Below are positions 17,154 through 26,922 of a stretch of DNA of 64,000 nt, piece by piece (position 1 is the stretch's first letter; the number at the start of each line of letters is the position of its first letter). The position numbers and the translations under genes were made by a program. The notes under the pieces were generated by a model that did no database searches, was not told the origin of the DNA, and saw only the letters and a list, made by a program, of their open reading frames with translations. The stretch is from QHXM01 sp963697975 (GTDB taxonomy: Bacteria; Acidobacteriota; Blastocatellia; Pyrinomonadales; Pyrinomonadaceae), in NCBI GenBank assembly GCA_963697975.1, contig OY969111.1, forward strand, positions 3,782,001 through 3,846,000. The letters are read 5' to 3'.

Positions 17154-17705
17154 ATGAAATTTGATTACACGCTCGACTACGCCAAGATGGATTTCCGCGT
17201 GCATCCTGAGTTGTACCGCATCGGGCGCGGCGAGCAGGGCGTTCTCTCGGTCGAGCCTTACAAATCGGAAATCCTTCCGCACTGGCGATTCAGAACGCCG
17301 GACATCGCCCGCAAATCCGCCGCAGAGATTTACAAAATTTATTTGAGCTACAAGGCCGGGAATGATTTCGTCGGGATGGACGTGGCGAGAAAGTTCTTGC
17401 AGATGGGATGGACGCGCAGCCTGCGTTACTTCAATCATAAAAGCGGTAAGAAATATATTGGCCCCGTACCGAAGGAGCGCAAAGGCCAGAGCGGAGCGTG
17501 GGGGCGCGAGGTCGCGCCGTTTGAGAGAAACCCGGAGAAGCTGGAATGCGCCCGCATCTTCAAAGAGTATCTGGATGAGGTTAAAGCAGACCCGGAATAT
17601 CTCGCGGGCGTCGAACGGCATCAAGCATTGTACGAGGGGCAGTCGCAGGAAAAGAAAAAGCGCGGGAGCCGTAGTCAGAATCCAGGAGCTAAATCACAGG
17701 CATGA
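17154..17705 (+). CDS. DUF4385 family protein
   Basis: A 183-residue protein whose core (FDYTLDYAKMDFRVHPELYR, then GRGEQGVLSVEPYKSEILPH, WRFRTPDIA, FVGMDVARKFLQMGWTR and NHKSGKKY) matches my memory of the DUF4385 family, of unknown function. The ATG at 17154 was chosen because the conserved FDYTLDY follows at once. It overlaps the UV endonuclease gene by 4 bases (ATGA), so the two are translationally coupled; a DNA-repair or stress link is only suggested by that. Confidence 0.75.
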   Translation: MKFDYTLDYAKMDFRVHPELYRIGRGEQGVLSVEPYKSEILPHWRFRTPDIARKSAAEIYKIYLSYKAGNDFVGMDVARKFLQMGWTRSLRYFNHKSGKKYIGPVPKERKGQSGAWGREVAPFERNPEKLECARIFKEYLDEVKADPEYLAGVERHQALYEGQSQEKKKRGSRSQNPGAKSQA

Positions 17706-18631
17706 AAAGTTCAAAGGTGCAGCCGCGATTGGGATTGGTGTGTATTACTACTTCCGATGATGTGCGCTATCGCGCGCTGACGCGCAAGCGGCTTTTGCAG
17801 TTTGAAGAAGGGGAGCAGAAGCGGATGCTCCGCGAGTTGTACGCGGACAACCTCGCCCGGCTCAATCGCGCTCTCGATTTTTGCACCGGGCGCGGGCTTC
17901 AGCTTTATCGCATGACCTCCGGGCTTTTTCCGTTTGCCGACGATTCCATCGGCGAAGACGTGCTGGAAGAGTTGCGTGAGCAGATCGGAGCGACGGGCAG
18001 GCGGGCTATTGGTCTTGGCATACGCTTGGTGCTGCACCCGGATCAATTCGTCGTGCTCAATTCGGATTCGCCGCAGGTGATTGCCAACAGCATCAAGATT
18101 CTTGAAACGCACGCGCGCGTAATGGACATGCTGGAACAACCGCGATCCGCTTGGGCTTTGATTGAGATACACGGCGGCAAGGGCGGGCGCGCAGAGCGTT
18201 TGGTGGAAACGACGCGCAGTCTGCCGGAAGCGGTGCGCTCGCGCCTTGCTTTTGAGAACGACGAATACACCTACAGCGCGGCGGAGATTCTGGAAGTGTG
18301 CCGCGCGTCCGGTGTGCCGATGGTCTTTGACGCGCATCATCATCTGGTTCACGAGAAATTGGAAAGCTACGATGATGAGAGCGTTCGCTCCATGCTGAGA
18401 GCGGCGCGCGAGACGTGGCCTGTTCCCGAATGGCAGTTGGTTCACATCTCAAACGGGCGGGAATCATTCAATGATAGAAATCACAGTGATTTGATTACGG
18501 TGATGCCCGCTGCCTTCCGCGACGCGCCGTGGATTGAGGTCGAGGCGAAGCAGAAAGAGTTGGCGATTGAGAAACTGCAAGCCGAGTGGCTTGATGTTCA
18601 GGCAGAAGCGGCTGCGGCGAAGTTCAATTGA
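17702..18631 (+). CDS. uvsE: UV damage endonuclease UvdE/UvsE
   Basis: A 309-residue TIM-barrel endonuclease that nicks DNA 5' to UV photoproducts, starting the alternative excision repair route. Family marks: RLGLVCITTSD at the start, LYRMTSGLFPF, LVLHPDQFVVLNSDSP, LIEIHGGKGGR, RLAFENDE, MVFDAHHH and WQLVHISNGR. These supply the metal-binding His, Glu and Asp residues. The length is normal. The stop codon lies at the edge of the CCACAGAG-type inverted repeat. Confidence 0.9.
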   Translation: MKSSKVQPRLGLVCITTSDDVRYRALTRKRLLQFEEGEQKRMLRELYADNLARLNRALDFCTGRGLQLYRMTSGLFPFADDSIGEDVLEELREQIGATGRRAIGLGIRLVLHPDQFVVLNSDSPQVIANSIKILETHARVMDMLEQPRSAWALIEIHGGKGGRAERLVETTRSLPEAVRSRLAFENDEYTYSAAEILEVCRASGVPMVFDAHHHLVHEKLESYDDESVRSMLRAARETWPVPEWQLVHISNGRESFNDRNHSDLITVMPAAFRDAPWIEVEAKQKELAIEKLQAEWLDVQAEAAAAKFN

Positions 18632-18727
18632 GTGTCAGGTTTATAAAAATTCACCACAGAGACACAGAGAGCGCAGAGGAAGCACGGAGGTTTGAATCTC
18701 TGTGCTTCCTCTGTGTCTCTATGGTGA
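18630..18727. repeat. CCACAGAG-type inverted repeat, copy 1
   Basis: Starts with GAGTGTCAGG, then TTCACCACAGAGACACAGAG; the right arm ends with CTCTGTGTCTCTATGGTGA. It lies between the convergent uvsE and macroglobulin genes and is shared with the copy at 35500-35628, which keeps both ends. Confidence 0.8.
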
Positions 18728-18756
18728 TCTCCATTTTCATCATACTCAACTAACCG

Positions 18757-21700
18757 TCATTCAACTACAACCTTATCACTCGCGCTGCGCCCGAAGGTCT
18801 CCGGGTGGTACATCTCTTCGGCCTTCGTGGGCGGAACGACGAACGTGCCGGGCGTGGTGGCGCGTGCGACGTAGGCGTAGTTGTAAACTCCCTCCCAGAG
18901 CAAGGAGGTAAAGGCTTCGGCGCGCTCGTCGCGTAGGTTCTGATGCTCGAACCAGTTGCGCCACCACCACCAGCCGCGTTTTGACGTGTCATCCTTCTGG
19001 TCGGCGGGGATGTCGCCCGTGATGGCGAGCGCCGGGTTCATCGCTTCCAGCCCGGCGGGCAAGGGGTCAACGAGCGCGACGTGATACCTGCGCGCGGGCG
19101 CAGCCATCGTCAGACGCACGCGCACGGTCGCGCCGGACTTGATGTGCCATGTGCCATCTGAGTCGCGCCGCACGTCCGCCGGATTATCAACCGCTTCGTA
19201 GACGCGCTCGACCGTGAAGCCATAGTCCGCCGCCTTGAGCTTCAGGTTCGTCGGCGCGTAGTTCATGCCGATGCGATAGTAGAGGCGTCCTGTTCCTTCC
19301 TTGCTCAGGATGAGATTCTGCGTCCCTTCTTTTTCGACCAGATAGCTCATCGGCACGTTGACCTGCTGGCGGTCGGTCGAGCGGCCACGGAATTGCTGCT
19401 GCCCTGCGAACGTGTCGCCGAGCCATGCCTTCGCCACAAAGTCCGGCGTCGCCTTTTCGTAAACGTTAAAGTAGCGGTCGAGCGCAAGGAGGATAAAGAC
19501 GTTCTCCTGCGTGTTGCCCCAGCGTCCCTGTACGCGATGCGCGAGCAAGCCGCGCACGATTTTCGGGATGAGGTCGCTCTGCGGCTGGTCTCCGATCAGG
19601 GCTTCGAGAATCACTCCGTCGGCGCGGCGATCGGAATTGAGCAGGAGATAATCGCCGTCGCTGTAGGAACTGGCGAAGTGAGCGGCGGCAGCCGTTTCGG
19701 TCGCGCGATTATTGAGATGGCGACGAATGGCCGTGACCTCCGCCTGCGATGCCGGATCACCGGACAGCACTGACAAGAGCCAGCCGACTGATTCGAGCGA
19801 GAGGTTCGCAAGCCCTCCTGACTCACTAATCAGCTTGCGCGCTCTGGGCGTGTCGCGGTCACCCATGCGGTTGCGAACGTAGAGCGCGTAGGTGATGAGT
19901 GCGCGTCGCGCGTCAATGCCGTAATACGCTGGAATGTGACGCTCGATTTCGCGCAGATAGCGTTTTGATTTTTCGAGCATCTCCAGCGGCACAGGGAAAT
20001 TCTTCTCCCTGGCGCGCTGGAGCGAGTGCGCGACGTGAATGCTGATATAAGGCCAGACGTGCTCGTCGCGTCGCCAGAAACCGAAGCCGCCGTCGTCCGA
20101 TTGTCTGCCCTTCAGCCGCTCTATGTCGCGCGTGACGGCCTTCAACATCTCTTCGGGCTTCGGCATGTCTTTGGCTTTGAAAGCCGTCAACACATCCCGC
20201 AAAGCGGCGACCCCAAGAATGCGCGATGAGAGTTGCTCGGAGCATTCATACGGGTAGGCCATGAGATAGAGCATGGCGTCCGTCAAGGCTTGAAGCTGCG
20301 TGGAAGACGTGGAGATTTCCAGTCCGCCGAATTGCTTGAAGACGTTTGACGGAGCCTTGACGGGTTGAATCATGGCGGTCGCGTCGTCAATCTCGCCATA
20401 GGTCGCAAAGGCTTCGGTCGTTGCGGGCGTCCAGACGGGCAGGCTTATTTCCGCCGCATCCGACCATTTACCCGAAACGATGCCGACCTGAAAACGCGCC
20501 GTGCCTGCGCGGTTTGCCGAAACGGGCAGGCGTACCTCCACGCGATCATTCGGCGGGACGGTGACGCGACGACCCGCGCCGTCCGTAAGTTCGGCGTTGG
20601 TCGCGCGCACGGCCACGTCAACCCTCATCGGCGTGTCCATTTGATTCTGCACGACGATGGGCAGTTCAAACTTGTCGCCGAAGTTGAGGAAGCGCGGCGC
20701 GGAGGGGCGAGCCATCAGGGGCATCCGCGCGGTGATGACGGATTCGCCTGAGCCGAACTGTTTGCCGCCCGCGACCGAGACGGCCATCACGCGATAGCGC
20801 GTCAGATTATCGGGAACTTTAACCGTGACGGAAGCGCGCCCGTTTGCGTCCGTCGGGACAGCGGGCGCAAAGACGGCCAGCGCGTTGAAGTTCTCGCGCA
20901 GGCGAATCTCCTGCGCTTCCTCGGGTTCGGGTCTTTCGTCCTTAAGGGCAAAAAAGCCTGACGCATCGTCGCGCCCGCCCGCCCGGCTGCGTTTGGCCGA
21001 AGGAGCAGGCGGCGCGGCGGCTTCGGTTGCTGCCAGACCACCCAGCATCCTCATCTGCATAGCGTTACCTACAGGCTGATTCTGCGCCTGCTTCAGCACG
21101 TCTTCGGGATTGCCGAGCAGGACGTTGGCGCGCAGGTGATAATCCGTCGCGCCGCCGCTGCGTTGAGAATAGAAAGTGTAGAGCGGATCAGTGATGCGAT
21201 AGCCGGTCAAAGACAGGATGGCTTCGTCAACGACGACGAGCGCGATTTCGCTGCCTGCTACCGCGTGGCCTGCCGCGTCTTTGACTTCGACGTTGACGAC
21301 GGTTTCCGTTCCCGGCTCAAGCGCCTTGTCGCGCGGTGTGGCCGTCACGGCGAGCTTGCGCGAGATTGGCGGAATCAAAAGATTCAACTCGCCTTTGGCA
21401 AACGCGGGTCGCTTCGGCAGTTTATCGTTGACCTGTCCCTTGTCGTCGGTGCGCGCCGCCGCGCCTGTCAGATCAACCTGCACGTAAAGGTTCGGCGTAT
21501 AGGCTTCTTCAATCGGCACTCGAAGCGTTGTAGATGGCCCGTCCATCTGGAAACGTTCGCTCTTGAGAATTCCCGAACGGCGCAGGGTCAGGACGCCTTC
21601 AGCCGGATAGAAAGGCGACTGCACGAGAATCTCTGCGGTCTCGCCCGCCTTGTACTCCTTGCGGTCGGGAATCATGTCAATCGCTTCCTGCGCGACATCG

Positions 21701-24700
21701 CGCTTCGGCGGCTGTTTGCCTCCCGCGACCCAGAGCGTCAAAGCAGACTGGTTCGGGCGCTCGCGGTCATCAGAAATCGTTGCGGTGACGCGATACATGC
21801 CGCCGAGTTTCGGAGTGAACGTACACTTGACCGCCTCGCTCGCAGATTTCACGGTGCAATCCTGCGCGTTCGTTTCCTTCTGTTTCCATTGTCCCTTTTC
21901 GTAAACCCAATCGAGCATCACGGCGCGCATCTTAACGTCACGATTCACTACTGCCTTTCCATCAAGGTCTGTGACAATCGTCTCGACGATGAGCGGCTCG
22001 CCCTGCTGGACGAAGGTTCGCTCAGAGCGCAGGCCGACGTATAAATCAGCCGGATGAACGAGCAGGTTTGTGGACGATGCCCACTGCTGGCGATTCACGT
22101 CCGCAACACTCGCCACCGCCGTGACGTTTGACGCGCGCGCAGGTTTGACCGAATCAAAGTCAATCCGCAGACGATGCTTGCCAGCCGCGTCCGTCGTTCC
22201 CTTAAAAGTCTCCGTGCGGCTCGTGTCTCTTGAGTTCCACGAACGCCACCAGGGAATCCATTCACCGAAAGTGAAATCTCCGCGATTGGGTGGCGTGAAG
22301 TTGGTCGGAGTGGAGGTCACGCGCCAGTTAACTTCGGCGTTGGGCAGCCCGCCGCCAGCGTAGTATGACGCTGCAACGGAAGTCTCCGCATGGCCCTTGA
22401 CGAAGAACGGGCCTTCGGATGCCTGCGTCGTGACTTCAAACTCAGGGCGACGAAATTCCTGCACCTGAATGTAATGCTGCATGGTCGTGCCAGCGACGGT
22501 CGCGTTCGGAGCGTCGAATTGAACATAGGCGTTGCCCAGATTCATCGTCGCGGGCAGCTTGAACTTCGTATCAAAGCCGCCGAGCGCGTTGATGGGAGCA
22601 GTGCCCTTCGTAATCTCGTTGCCGCGCGAATCTTTCAGCGAGTAAGTGATGGCCGGGCCTGCGCCCCCGCCGAGCATTTCAACGTCGCCGGTCTTGCTGC
22701 CGCCAACCCGCCTGATCCAGCCCTTGATGTGAACCTCTTCGCCGGGACGATACATCTTGCGATCATCGAAGACGAACCAGCGCAATTCATCATAAGCCTC
22801 TCGCCTGTACCAACTGCTCCCGGTGTTCCACCATTCATCGTATTCCGGCAGGATAGCCACATCGCGTCCCTGCCGCGCGACGAGCAGGCTTGCTCCCGGC
22901 TTCTCATAATTTTTTAGGGCAAGGCGCGCGAGGCCGTACATCCCGCTCGTGCCGGACACTCCCAGCGGTTGAATCGTCATCTCGACATCGCGCAGCGGCT
23001 TTCCTTCCTTGAGCGAAGTTGCCCACGCGACCAAATCCGTGTAGTCAACGAAAGCCGATAGCCCGATGTTGGTTGATTGAACCCACGCTTCGATAGACGG
23101 GCGCTCGCGCTTCTTCAACCCCGCTCCAGCCTCGACGATGACGACCACCTGACCGAGACCTTCATCGAGCGCAGGATTGAGATCAAGCCTCGTTTCGGTC
23201 AACTCGTCCGGCTGCCCTTTGACCGTCACAGTCTTTGAAGAGACGAGCACGCCGGGCGGCACCGTCTGCTTCTCTTTCGTGTCTTCATAGTATTCGTAAA
23301 CGAAGCGCATGTAGCGCGTAAACTTGTCCCAGTCTTCGGGCTTGACCTTGTAGAGCCTGACCTTGAGCGTTTTATAATTAACGCTGTAGACGGAGAAGGC
23401 GCGCGGCGCAGACGGGTCTAAGACGACGAACGCTTTGCCGCTGGAGGAGAGTGTGGGCGGCGCTGACCCGACGTTGAAAGTTAAGGCAACGTTCGAGCCG
23501 AGCGTCTGCCCGAACTGATCTTTGAGCGAAGACGGAAGCGTGACTTTATAGGTTGTCCGCCCGCGCTTGATGCCTTCGATCTGGAGCGTCTGGCCGTAGA
23601 TGTTCGCCTTCAAACCCGGCACTTCAGGCTCGACGCGAATCTGGGATTGATCGAACGCGGCTGCGTCCAGCGGATTGTTGAAAATGATGCTCCACGAATC
23701 GAAGGGCGAGCATTTATCGTTGTAGCCGCACCTGTGGGACAGGACGCGGAAGAGTCCATAAGTGCGAAAGGCAAAACTCTGTTCCGAGGTGGTCGTGCGC
23801 GGGCCTTCCATTGAAGGCGTGCCGGGGCCGATCTGGACGTTGATGCCTGAATCGGCTGGAAGCGCGTCGCGCGTGTCTCCTGTCTCAGCGTTGATTGCGC
23901 GGAACGCAAGCCAGCGCCCCTGCTGGGCAGACTTTGCAAGCTGGCTGATTGTCTTGTCGGCGTCAATCTCCTGTTGGGTGGCGAGCCGAATCTTTAACTG
24001 CCCGCTTCCGGCGACAACCTTAATTGTGTTCAGCACCGCAACCGGATCAATATGCTGGTCAAACTCGACGAACATCAGCGCGTCGCGCGTCATCGGCGTG
24101 CTGCTAAAAGGATAGCTCGTCTTCACCTGCGGAGGCGGCGTGGCAAACGTCCAGGACTTCGTGGCGGGAAAAGTTCCGCCGTTGGCCGATTTTATTCCGG
24201 CAGCAACTGTTGCCGAATACTGAGTTGCCATCGGGAAGCGTCCGTCCGGCACAAAGAGCAGAGTCTTCGTGCCCACCCAGCGCCACTTGCCCGGAGGCTG
24301 CGGCGTGAGTTTGACGGGAACGTCCTGCGCCGCGAGATCGTCGACTGATGTCACGGCGACCATCGGCTGCGAAAACGTGATGCTGAGTTGTGGAGCGAGC
24401 GGTATTTCTCCTTCGGGCGCAAACCGCAGGACTTCGAGCGGGGCTGCCGTCTTTGGATCAGGAGTCGGTGCAGCTTCGGATGAAGGGAACGAGACGTTGA
24501 CGGTTTTCCCTGTGCGCGGCGGAGGAAGCGAGCGGTCGCGCATGGCAAAATCCTGCTGGTCTCCCTCTTCCGCCTTGACGGGCGGAAGGCGCTTCAGCAC
24601 GTTCTGGACTTCGCTTTCCGACAGGCGCGAAGTTTCCGCAGGCTTGACAGAGGTTTGGTTTTCAGGCTGCCCCGCGCCCTGACTCAAGCGAAATTGCAGA

Positions 24701-24855
24701 CCTTCCTTCGCCGAGTCCGCCTCGTTTGCTTCATCCTGGCTGCTGATTTCATCCGGGCTTGCGGCGGCCCTCGCGTCGGCGCTGAGGCGTGGGATGCTCC
24801 CGGCAAAGATAAAGAAAATTAAGGAGAGGCTAAGAATCAGTTTGAGATGCTTCAT
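18757..24855 (-). CDS. Alpha-2-macroglobulin family protein (bacterial A2M)
   Basis: A 2032-residue exported protein with an N-terminal signal (LILSLSLIFFIFAG). It has the layout of bacterial alpha-2-macroglobulins, periplasmic traps for invading proteases: repeated beta-sandwich MG domains, an FRRPEFEVT segment, a bait-like region, then the thioester domain with YPYECSEQLSSR. The thioester Cys is at about residue 1538 and the Gln three residues on; Ser stands where Leu is more common. A C-terminal receptor-binding-like domain follows (VRLTMAAPARRYHVALVDPLP). Unlike E. coli YfhM, the signal has no lipobox Cys and no penicillin-binding protein 1C gene is adjacent. It lies downstream of phzF across heptad hairpin H5. 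Confidence 0.9.
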   Translation of the reverse strand: MKHLKLILSLSLIFFIFAGSIPRLSADARAAASPDEISSQDEANEADSAKEGLQFRLSQGAGQPENQTSVKPAETSRLSESEVQNVLKRLPPVKAEEGDQQDFAMRDRSLPPPRTGKTVNVSFPSSEAAPTPDPKTAAPLEVLRFAPEGEIPLAPQLSITFSQPMVAVTSVDDLAAQDVPVKLTPQPPGKWRWVGTKTLLFVPDGRFPMATQYSATVAAGIKSANGGTFPATKSWTFATPPPQVKTSYPFSSTPMTRDALMFVEFDQHIDPVAVLNTIKVVAGSGQLKIRLATQQEIDADKTISQLAKSAQQGRWLAFRAINAETGDTRDALPADSGINVQIGPGTPSMEGPRTTTSEQSFAFRTYGLFRVLSHRCGYNDKCSPFDSWSIIFNNPLDAAAFDQSQIRVEPEVPGLKANIYGQTLQIEGIKRGRTTYKVTLPSSLKDQFGQTLGSNVALTFNVGSAPPTLSSSGKAFVVLDPSAPRAFSVYSVNYKTLKVRLYKVKPEDWDKFTRYMRFVYEYYEDTKEKQTVPPGVLVSSKTVTVKGQPDELTETRLDLNPALDEGLGQVVVIVEAGAGLKKRERPSIEAWVQSTNIGLSAFVDYTDLVAWATSLKEGKPLRDVEMTIQPLGVSGTSGMYGLARLALKNYEKPGASLLVARQGRDVAILPEYDEWWNTGSSWYRREAYDELRWFVFDDRKMYRPGEEVHIKGWIRRVGGSKTGDVEMLGGGAGPAITYSLKDSRGNEITKGTAPINALGGFDTKFKLPATMNLGNAYVQFDAPNATVAGTTMQHYIQVQEFRRPEFEVTTQASEGPFFVKGHAETSVAASYYAGGGLPNAEVNWRVTSTPTNFTPPNRGDFTFGEWIPWWRSWNSRDTSRTETFKGTTDAAGKHRLRIDFDSVKPARASNVTAVASVADVNRQQWASSTNLLVHPADLYVGLRSERTFVQQGEPLIVETIVTDLDGKAVVNRDVKMRAVMLDWVYEKGQWKQKETNAQDCTVKSASEAVKCTFTPKLGGMYRVTATISDDRERPNQSALTLWVAGGKQPPKRDVAQEAIDMIPDRKEYKAGETAEILVQSPFYPAEGVLTLRRSGILKSERFQMDGPSTTLRVPIEEAYTPNLYVQVDLTGAAARTDDKGQVNDKLPKRPAFAKGELNLLIPPISRKLAVTATPRDKALEPGTETVVNVEVKDAAGHAVAGSEIALVVVDEAILSLTGYRITDPLYTFYSQRSGGATDYHLRANVLLGNPEDVLKQAQNQPVGNAMQMRMLGGLAATEAAAPPAPSAKRSRAGGRDDASGFFALKDERPEPEEAQEIRLRENFNALAVFAPAVPTDANGRASVTVKVPDNLTRYRVMAVSVAGGKQFGSGESVITARMPLMARPSAPRFLNFGDKFELPIVVQNQMDTPMRVDVAVRATNAELTDGAGRRVTVPPNDRVEVRLPVSANRAGTARFQVGIVSGKWSDAAEISLPVWTPATTEAFATYGEIDDATAMIQPVKAPSNVFKQFGGLEISTSSTQLQALTDAMLYLMAYPYECSEQLSSRILGVAALRDVLTAFKAKDMPKPEEMLKAVTRDIERLKGRQSDDGGFGFWRRDEHVWPYISIHVAHSLQRAREKNFPVPLEMLEKSKRYLREIERHIPAYYGIDARRALITYALYVRNRMGDRDTPRARKLISESGGLANLSLESVGWLLSVLSGDPASQAEVTAIRRHLNNRATETAAAAHFASSYSDGDYLLLNSDRRADGVILEALIGDQPQSDLIPKIVRGLLAHRVQGRWGNTQENVFILLALDRYFNVYEKATPDFVAKAWLGDTFAGQQQFRGRSTDRQQVNVPMSYLVEKEGTQNLILSKEGTGRLYYRIGMNYAPTNLKLKAADYGFTVERVYEAVDNPADVRRDSDGTWHIKSGATVRVRLTMAAPARRYHVALVDPLPAGLEAMNPALAITGDIPADQKDDTSKRGWWWWRNWFEHQNLRDERAEAFTSLLWEGVYNYAYVARATTPGTFVVPPTKAEEMYHPETFGRSASDKVVVE

Positions 24856-24987
24856 GGGTTATGTGTTCTCGCTCGAATCAAAAATTAGTCAAATCAGGGA
24901 GATTTACAAAACTGCACACTCGGCTGGCTGAAAAACATTTCCAGCACGGCTAGAACGCGCAGCGGCTTTTCGACTTGCGCTGAAAAG

Positions 24988-25100
24988 CAAGGATGAGGGC
25001 TGAAGGATGAGGGCTGAAGGAAGAGAAGGCGGAAAGCAGGCGAATGTTTTCTGCCTACTGCTTTCTGCTTTTCTTCATCCCTCATCCCTCATACCTCCAA
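24988..25100. repeat. Heptad inverted repeat H5 (GGATGAG type) with nested second stem
   Basis: The left arm (about 24990-25020) has GGATGAG and GGCTGAA units. The right arm (about 25075-25098) has CATCCCT units. Inside lies a second stem, GGAAAGCAGG against GCTTTCTGCTTTTC. The stop codon of the PhzF-family gene lies in the right arm. It shares its unit with H4. Confidence 0.8.
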
Positions 25101-25997
25101 ATACCCTTCGCCCATGAAACGGCATTGCCCGCCGACGCGCACACTCTTAATCTCGCCCGCTTCCTGTTCGATGATGATTTTGATGATGCTCGGACGCCCC
25201 ATCTCAATGCCCTGCTCGCTGGTAAACTCCGCTTTTTGAGTCTCTCCGAAAACTTTGTGGCGCACGAGGTAGCAACCCAGCGGGCCGCTCGCGCCGCCCG
25301 TCGCCGGGTCTTCCCACACGCCGAGCGCGGGAGCGAACATGCGCGAGTGAACACTTGAGCCTTCCATCTCCGTCTCCTTCGTGAAGACGAAGACTTCAGA
25401 GACGCCGAAGTCGCCCAAAACTCTTTCCCAAACATCGAGCCGGAATCGAATCGCGCGAATCGCTTCCAGCGTTTTCAACGGCACGAAGAGGAAGGGAACT
25501 CCACAGGAGACGACTTCGAGCGGCAACTCGGTCTCAATCGCTTCAGGCTGAATTGACAACATCTCGGCAATCAATCCGGCATCCTTAAAGCGCGGGCCGA
25601 ATTTGGGAAGCGGTTGCTGCATCCAGATGAGATCAGGCACACCATCTTTGAACTTGAGAGTGACGGGGATTGTGCCCACGCCCTCTTCGAGTTTAATCGT
25701 AGTCTCATCGTCCCTGAGTTCAATCATGTGCTCGCGCGCCAGAATGAAAGACGTGCCGACGGTCGGATGCCCCGCCATCGGAAGTTCCGCCGCCGGGGTG
25801 AAGATGCGGACGCGGTAATCGTTCTCTGGATCGTCGGGCGGCAGAACGTATGTCGTCTCCGAGAGATTGAGTTCTTTGGCGATTGACTGCATCAGTTCCA
25901 CAGGAATCCCTCGACCATTGGTAAAGACGGCGAGCGGGTTTCCGCCAAAGGCGCGGTTGGTAAAGACATCGACGATGTGGTAGCGAAGTTTTCTCAT
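25089..25997 (-). CDS. PhzF family isomerase-like protein
   Basis: A 302-residue protein of the PhzF/diaminopimelate-epimerase fold. Conserved pieces: YHIVDVFTNRAFGGNPLAVF at the start, LNLSETTYVLPP with the catalytic Glu expected of PhzF, RIFTPAAELPMAGHPTVGTS and DPATGGASGPLGCYLV near the C-terminus. PhzF itself isomerises a phenazine precursor, but most homologues outside phenazine clusters have unknown substrates, and no phenazine gene is nearby. The stop codon is inside hairpin H5. Confidence 0.88.
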   Translation of the reverse strand: MRKLRYHIVDVFTNRAFGGNPLAVFTNGRGIPVELMQSIAKELNLSETTYVLPPDDPENDYRVRIFTPAAELPMAGHPTVGTSFILAREHMIELRDDETTIKLEEGVGTIPVTLKFKDGVPDLIWMQQPLPKFGPRFKDAGLIAEMLSIQPEAIETELPLEVVSCGVPFLFVPLKTLEAIRAIRFRLDVWERVLGDFGVSEVFVFTKETEMEGSSVHSRMFAPALGVWEDPATGGASGPLGCYLVRHKVFGETQKAEFTSEQGIEMGRPSIIKIIIEQEAGEIKSVRVGGQCRFMGEGYLEV

Positions 25998-26013
25998 GTT
26001 CTCCTCATGAAAA

Positions 26014-26922
26014 TTAAAAGAGTGATGGTCCTGAGGTTAAATACTTTTCCATCTGCCCGAATGAAGCAGTGGTCAAAAGATGCCCGTAGCCAGCGAGTTT
26101 CAGATTCGCTTGCAAAGCGAAACGGATGGCCGCGTGATTTGCGCCGGGAATAATCAGGCGAATCTGTCCTGCTTGCTCGGACGCCTCGCGGCAGGCCGAT
26201 TCCAGCAGCGCCCCCGTATCCCTCTCTTCAAGCCACGCGGCGGGGGCGATTGTGCCTTTGTTGAGATAATAGTAACCGACCGTTCGCCCAAACCGCAGAA
26301 GCTGTCTTCCTTCAGACTTCATTTCCGAAAGCCAGAATTGATGATCCGTCTCGCGTCGTGTCCCACGAATCTGCTCGTCAATCGCCAGCGCCCCTGATAC
26401 ATCAAGAGGCTGCGTTTCGTAACCGGAGCGTTTTTTGTCCGGGCAGCGCGCCTCTCCCATGAAGTTAAGCAACTGGTATCCGGGCAGCATTCCCATCTTC
26501 ATGTAAGACGCCATCGCTTGCAGGTCTATGGACGACCACGTGAAGAAGACGGAAGCTCCCGACGCTGCGCCTTCATCCCAGACCAGTTTCAGAAGAGGGC
26601 GACCGATTTTTTGCCCCTGCAAGTGCGGCATCGTCCAGAAGCCTGAGAGAAACCAGAGGTGGTCGCGCACAATCGCATGACAGATTGCCCCGAGCTTGCC
26701 ATCAACTTCCGCAACCAGAAAAATGCCCGTTCGCCTGACGTGGTCGTAAGATTTCTCGATGTACTCGCGCGGCGGCAGCGGCCAATTCAAATTCCAGCGT
26801 TTCTGGAGATCAGCAACAGTCGCCAAAAAGAGTTCGACCGCTTCGGGCATCTCCGCTTCGCGGACAGGGCGGTATTGAATTGCAGTCAACTTCAGTTTCT
26901 CCAAATCATGCAGGCTAATCAC
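26014..26922 (-). CDS. GNAT-type N-acetyltransferase (two-domain)
   Basis: A 302-residue protein with an N-terminal GNAT domain: YRPVREAEMPEAVELFLATV, GIFLVAEVDGKLGAICHAIV, LWFLSGFWTMPHLQGQKIGR (the acetyl-CoA-binding R/Q-x2-G-x-G/A region appears as GQKIGR). A second, weaker half follows (YYLNKGTIAPAAWLEE, IRLIIPGANHAAIRFALQANL). The substrate is unknown. Its start overlaps the stop of the metallophosphoesterase gene by 4 bases, so the two are one operon. Confidence 0.75.
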   Translation of the reverse strand: MISLHDLEKLKLTAIQYRPVREAEMPEAVELFLATVADLQKRWNLNWPLPPREYIEKSYDHVRRTGIFLVAEVDGKLGAICHAIVRDHLWFLSGFWTMPHLQGQKIGRPLLKLVWDEGAASGASVFFTWSSIDLQAMASYMKMGMLPGYQLLNFMGEARCPDKKRSGYETQPLDVSGALAIDEQIRGTRRETDHQFWLSEMKSEGRQLLRFGRTVGYYYLNKGTIAPAAWLEERDTGALLESACREASEQAGQIRLIIPGANHAAIRFALQANLKLAGYGHLLTTASFGQMEKYLTSGPSLF

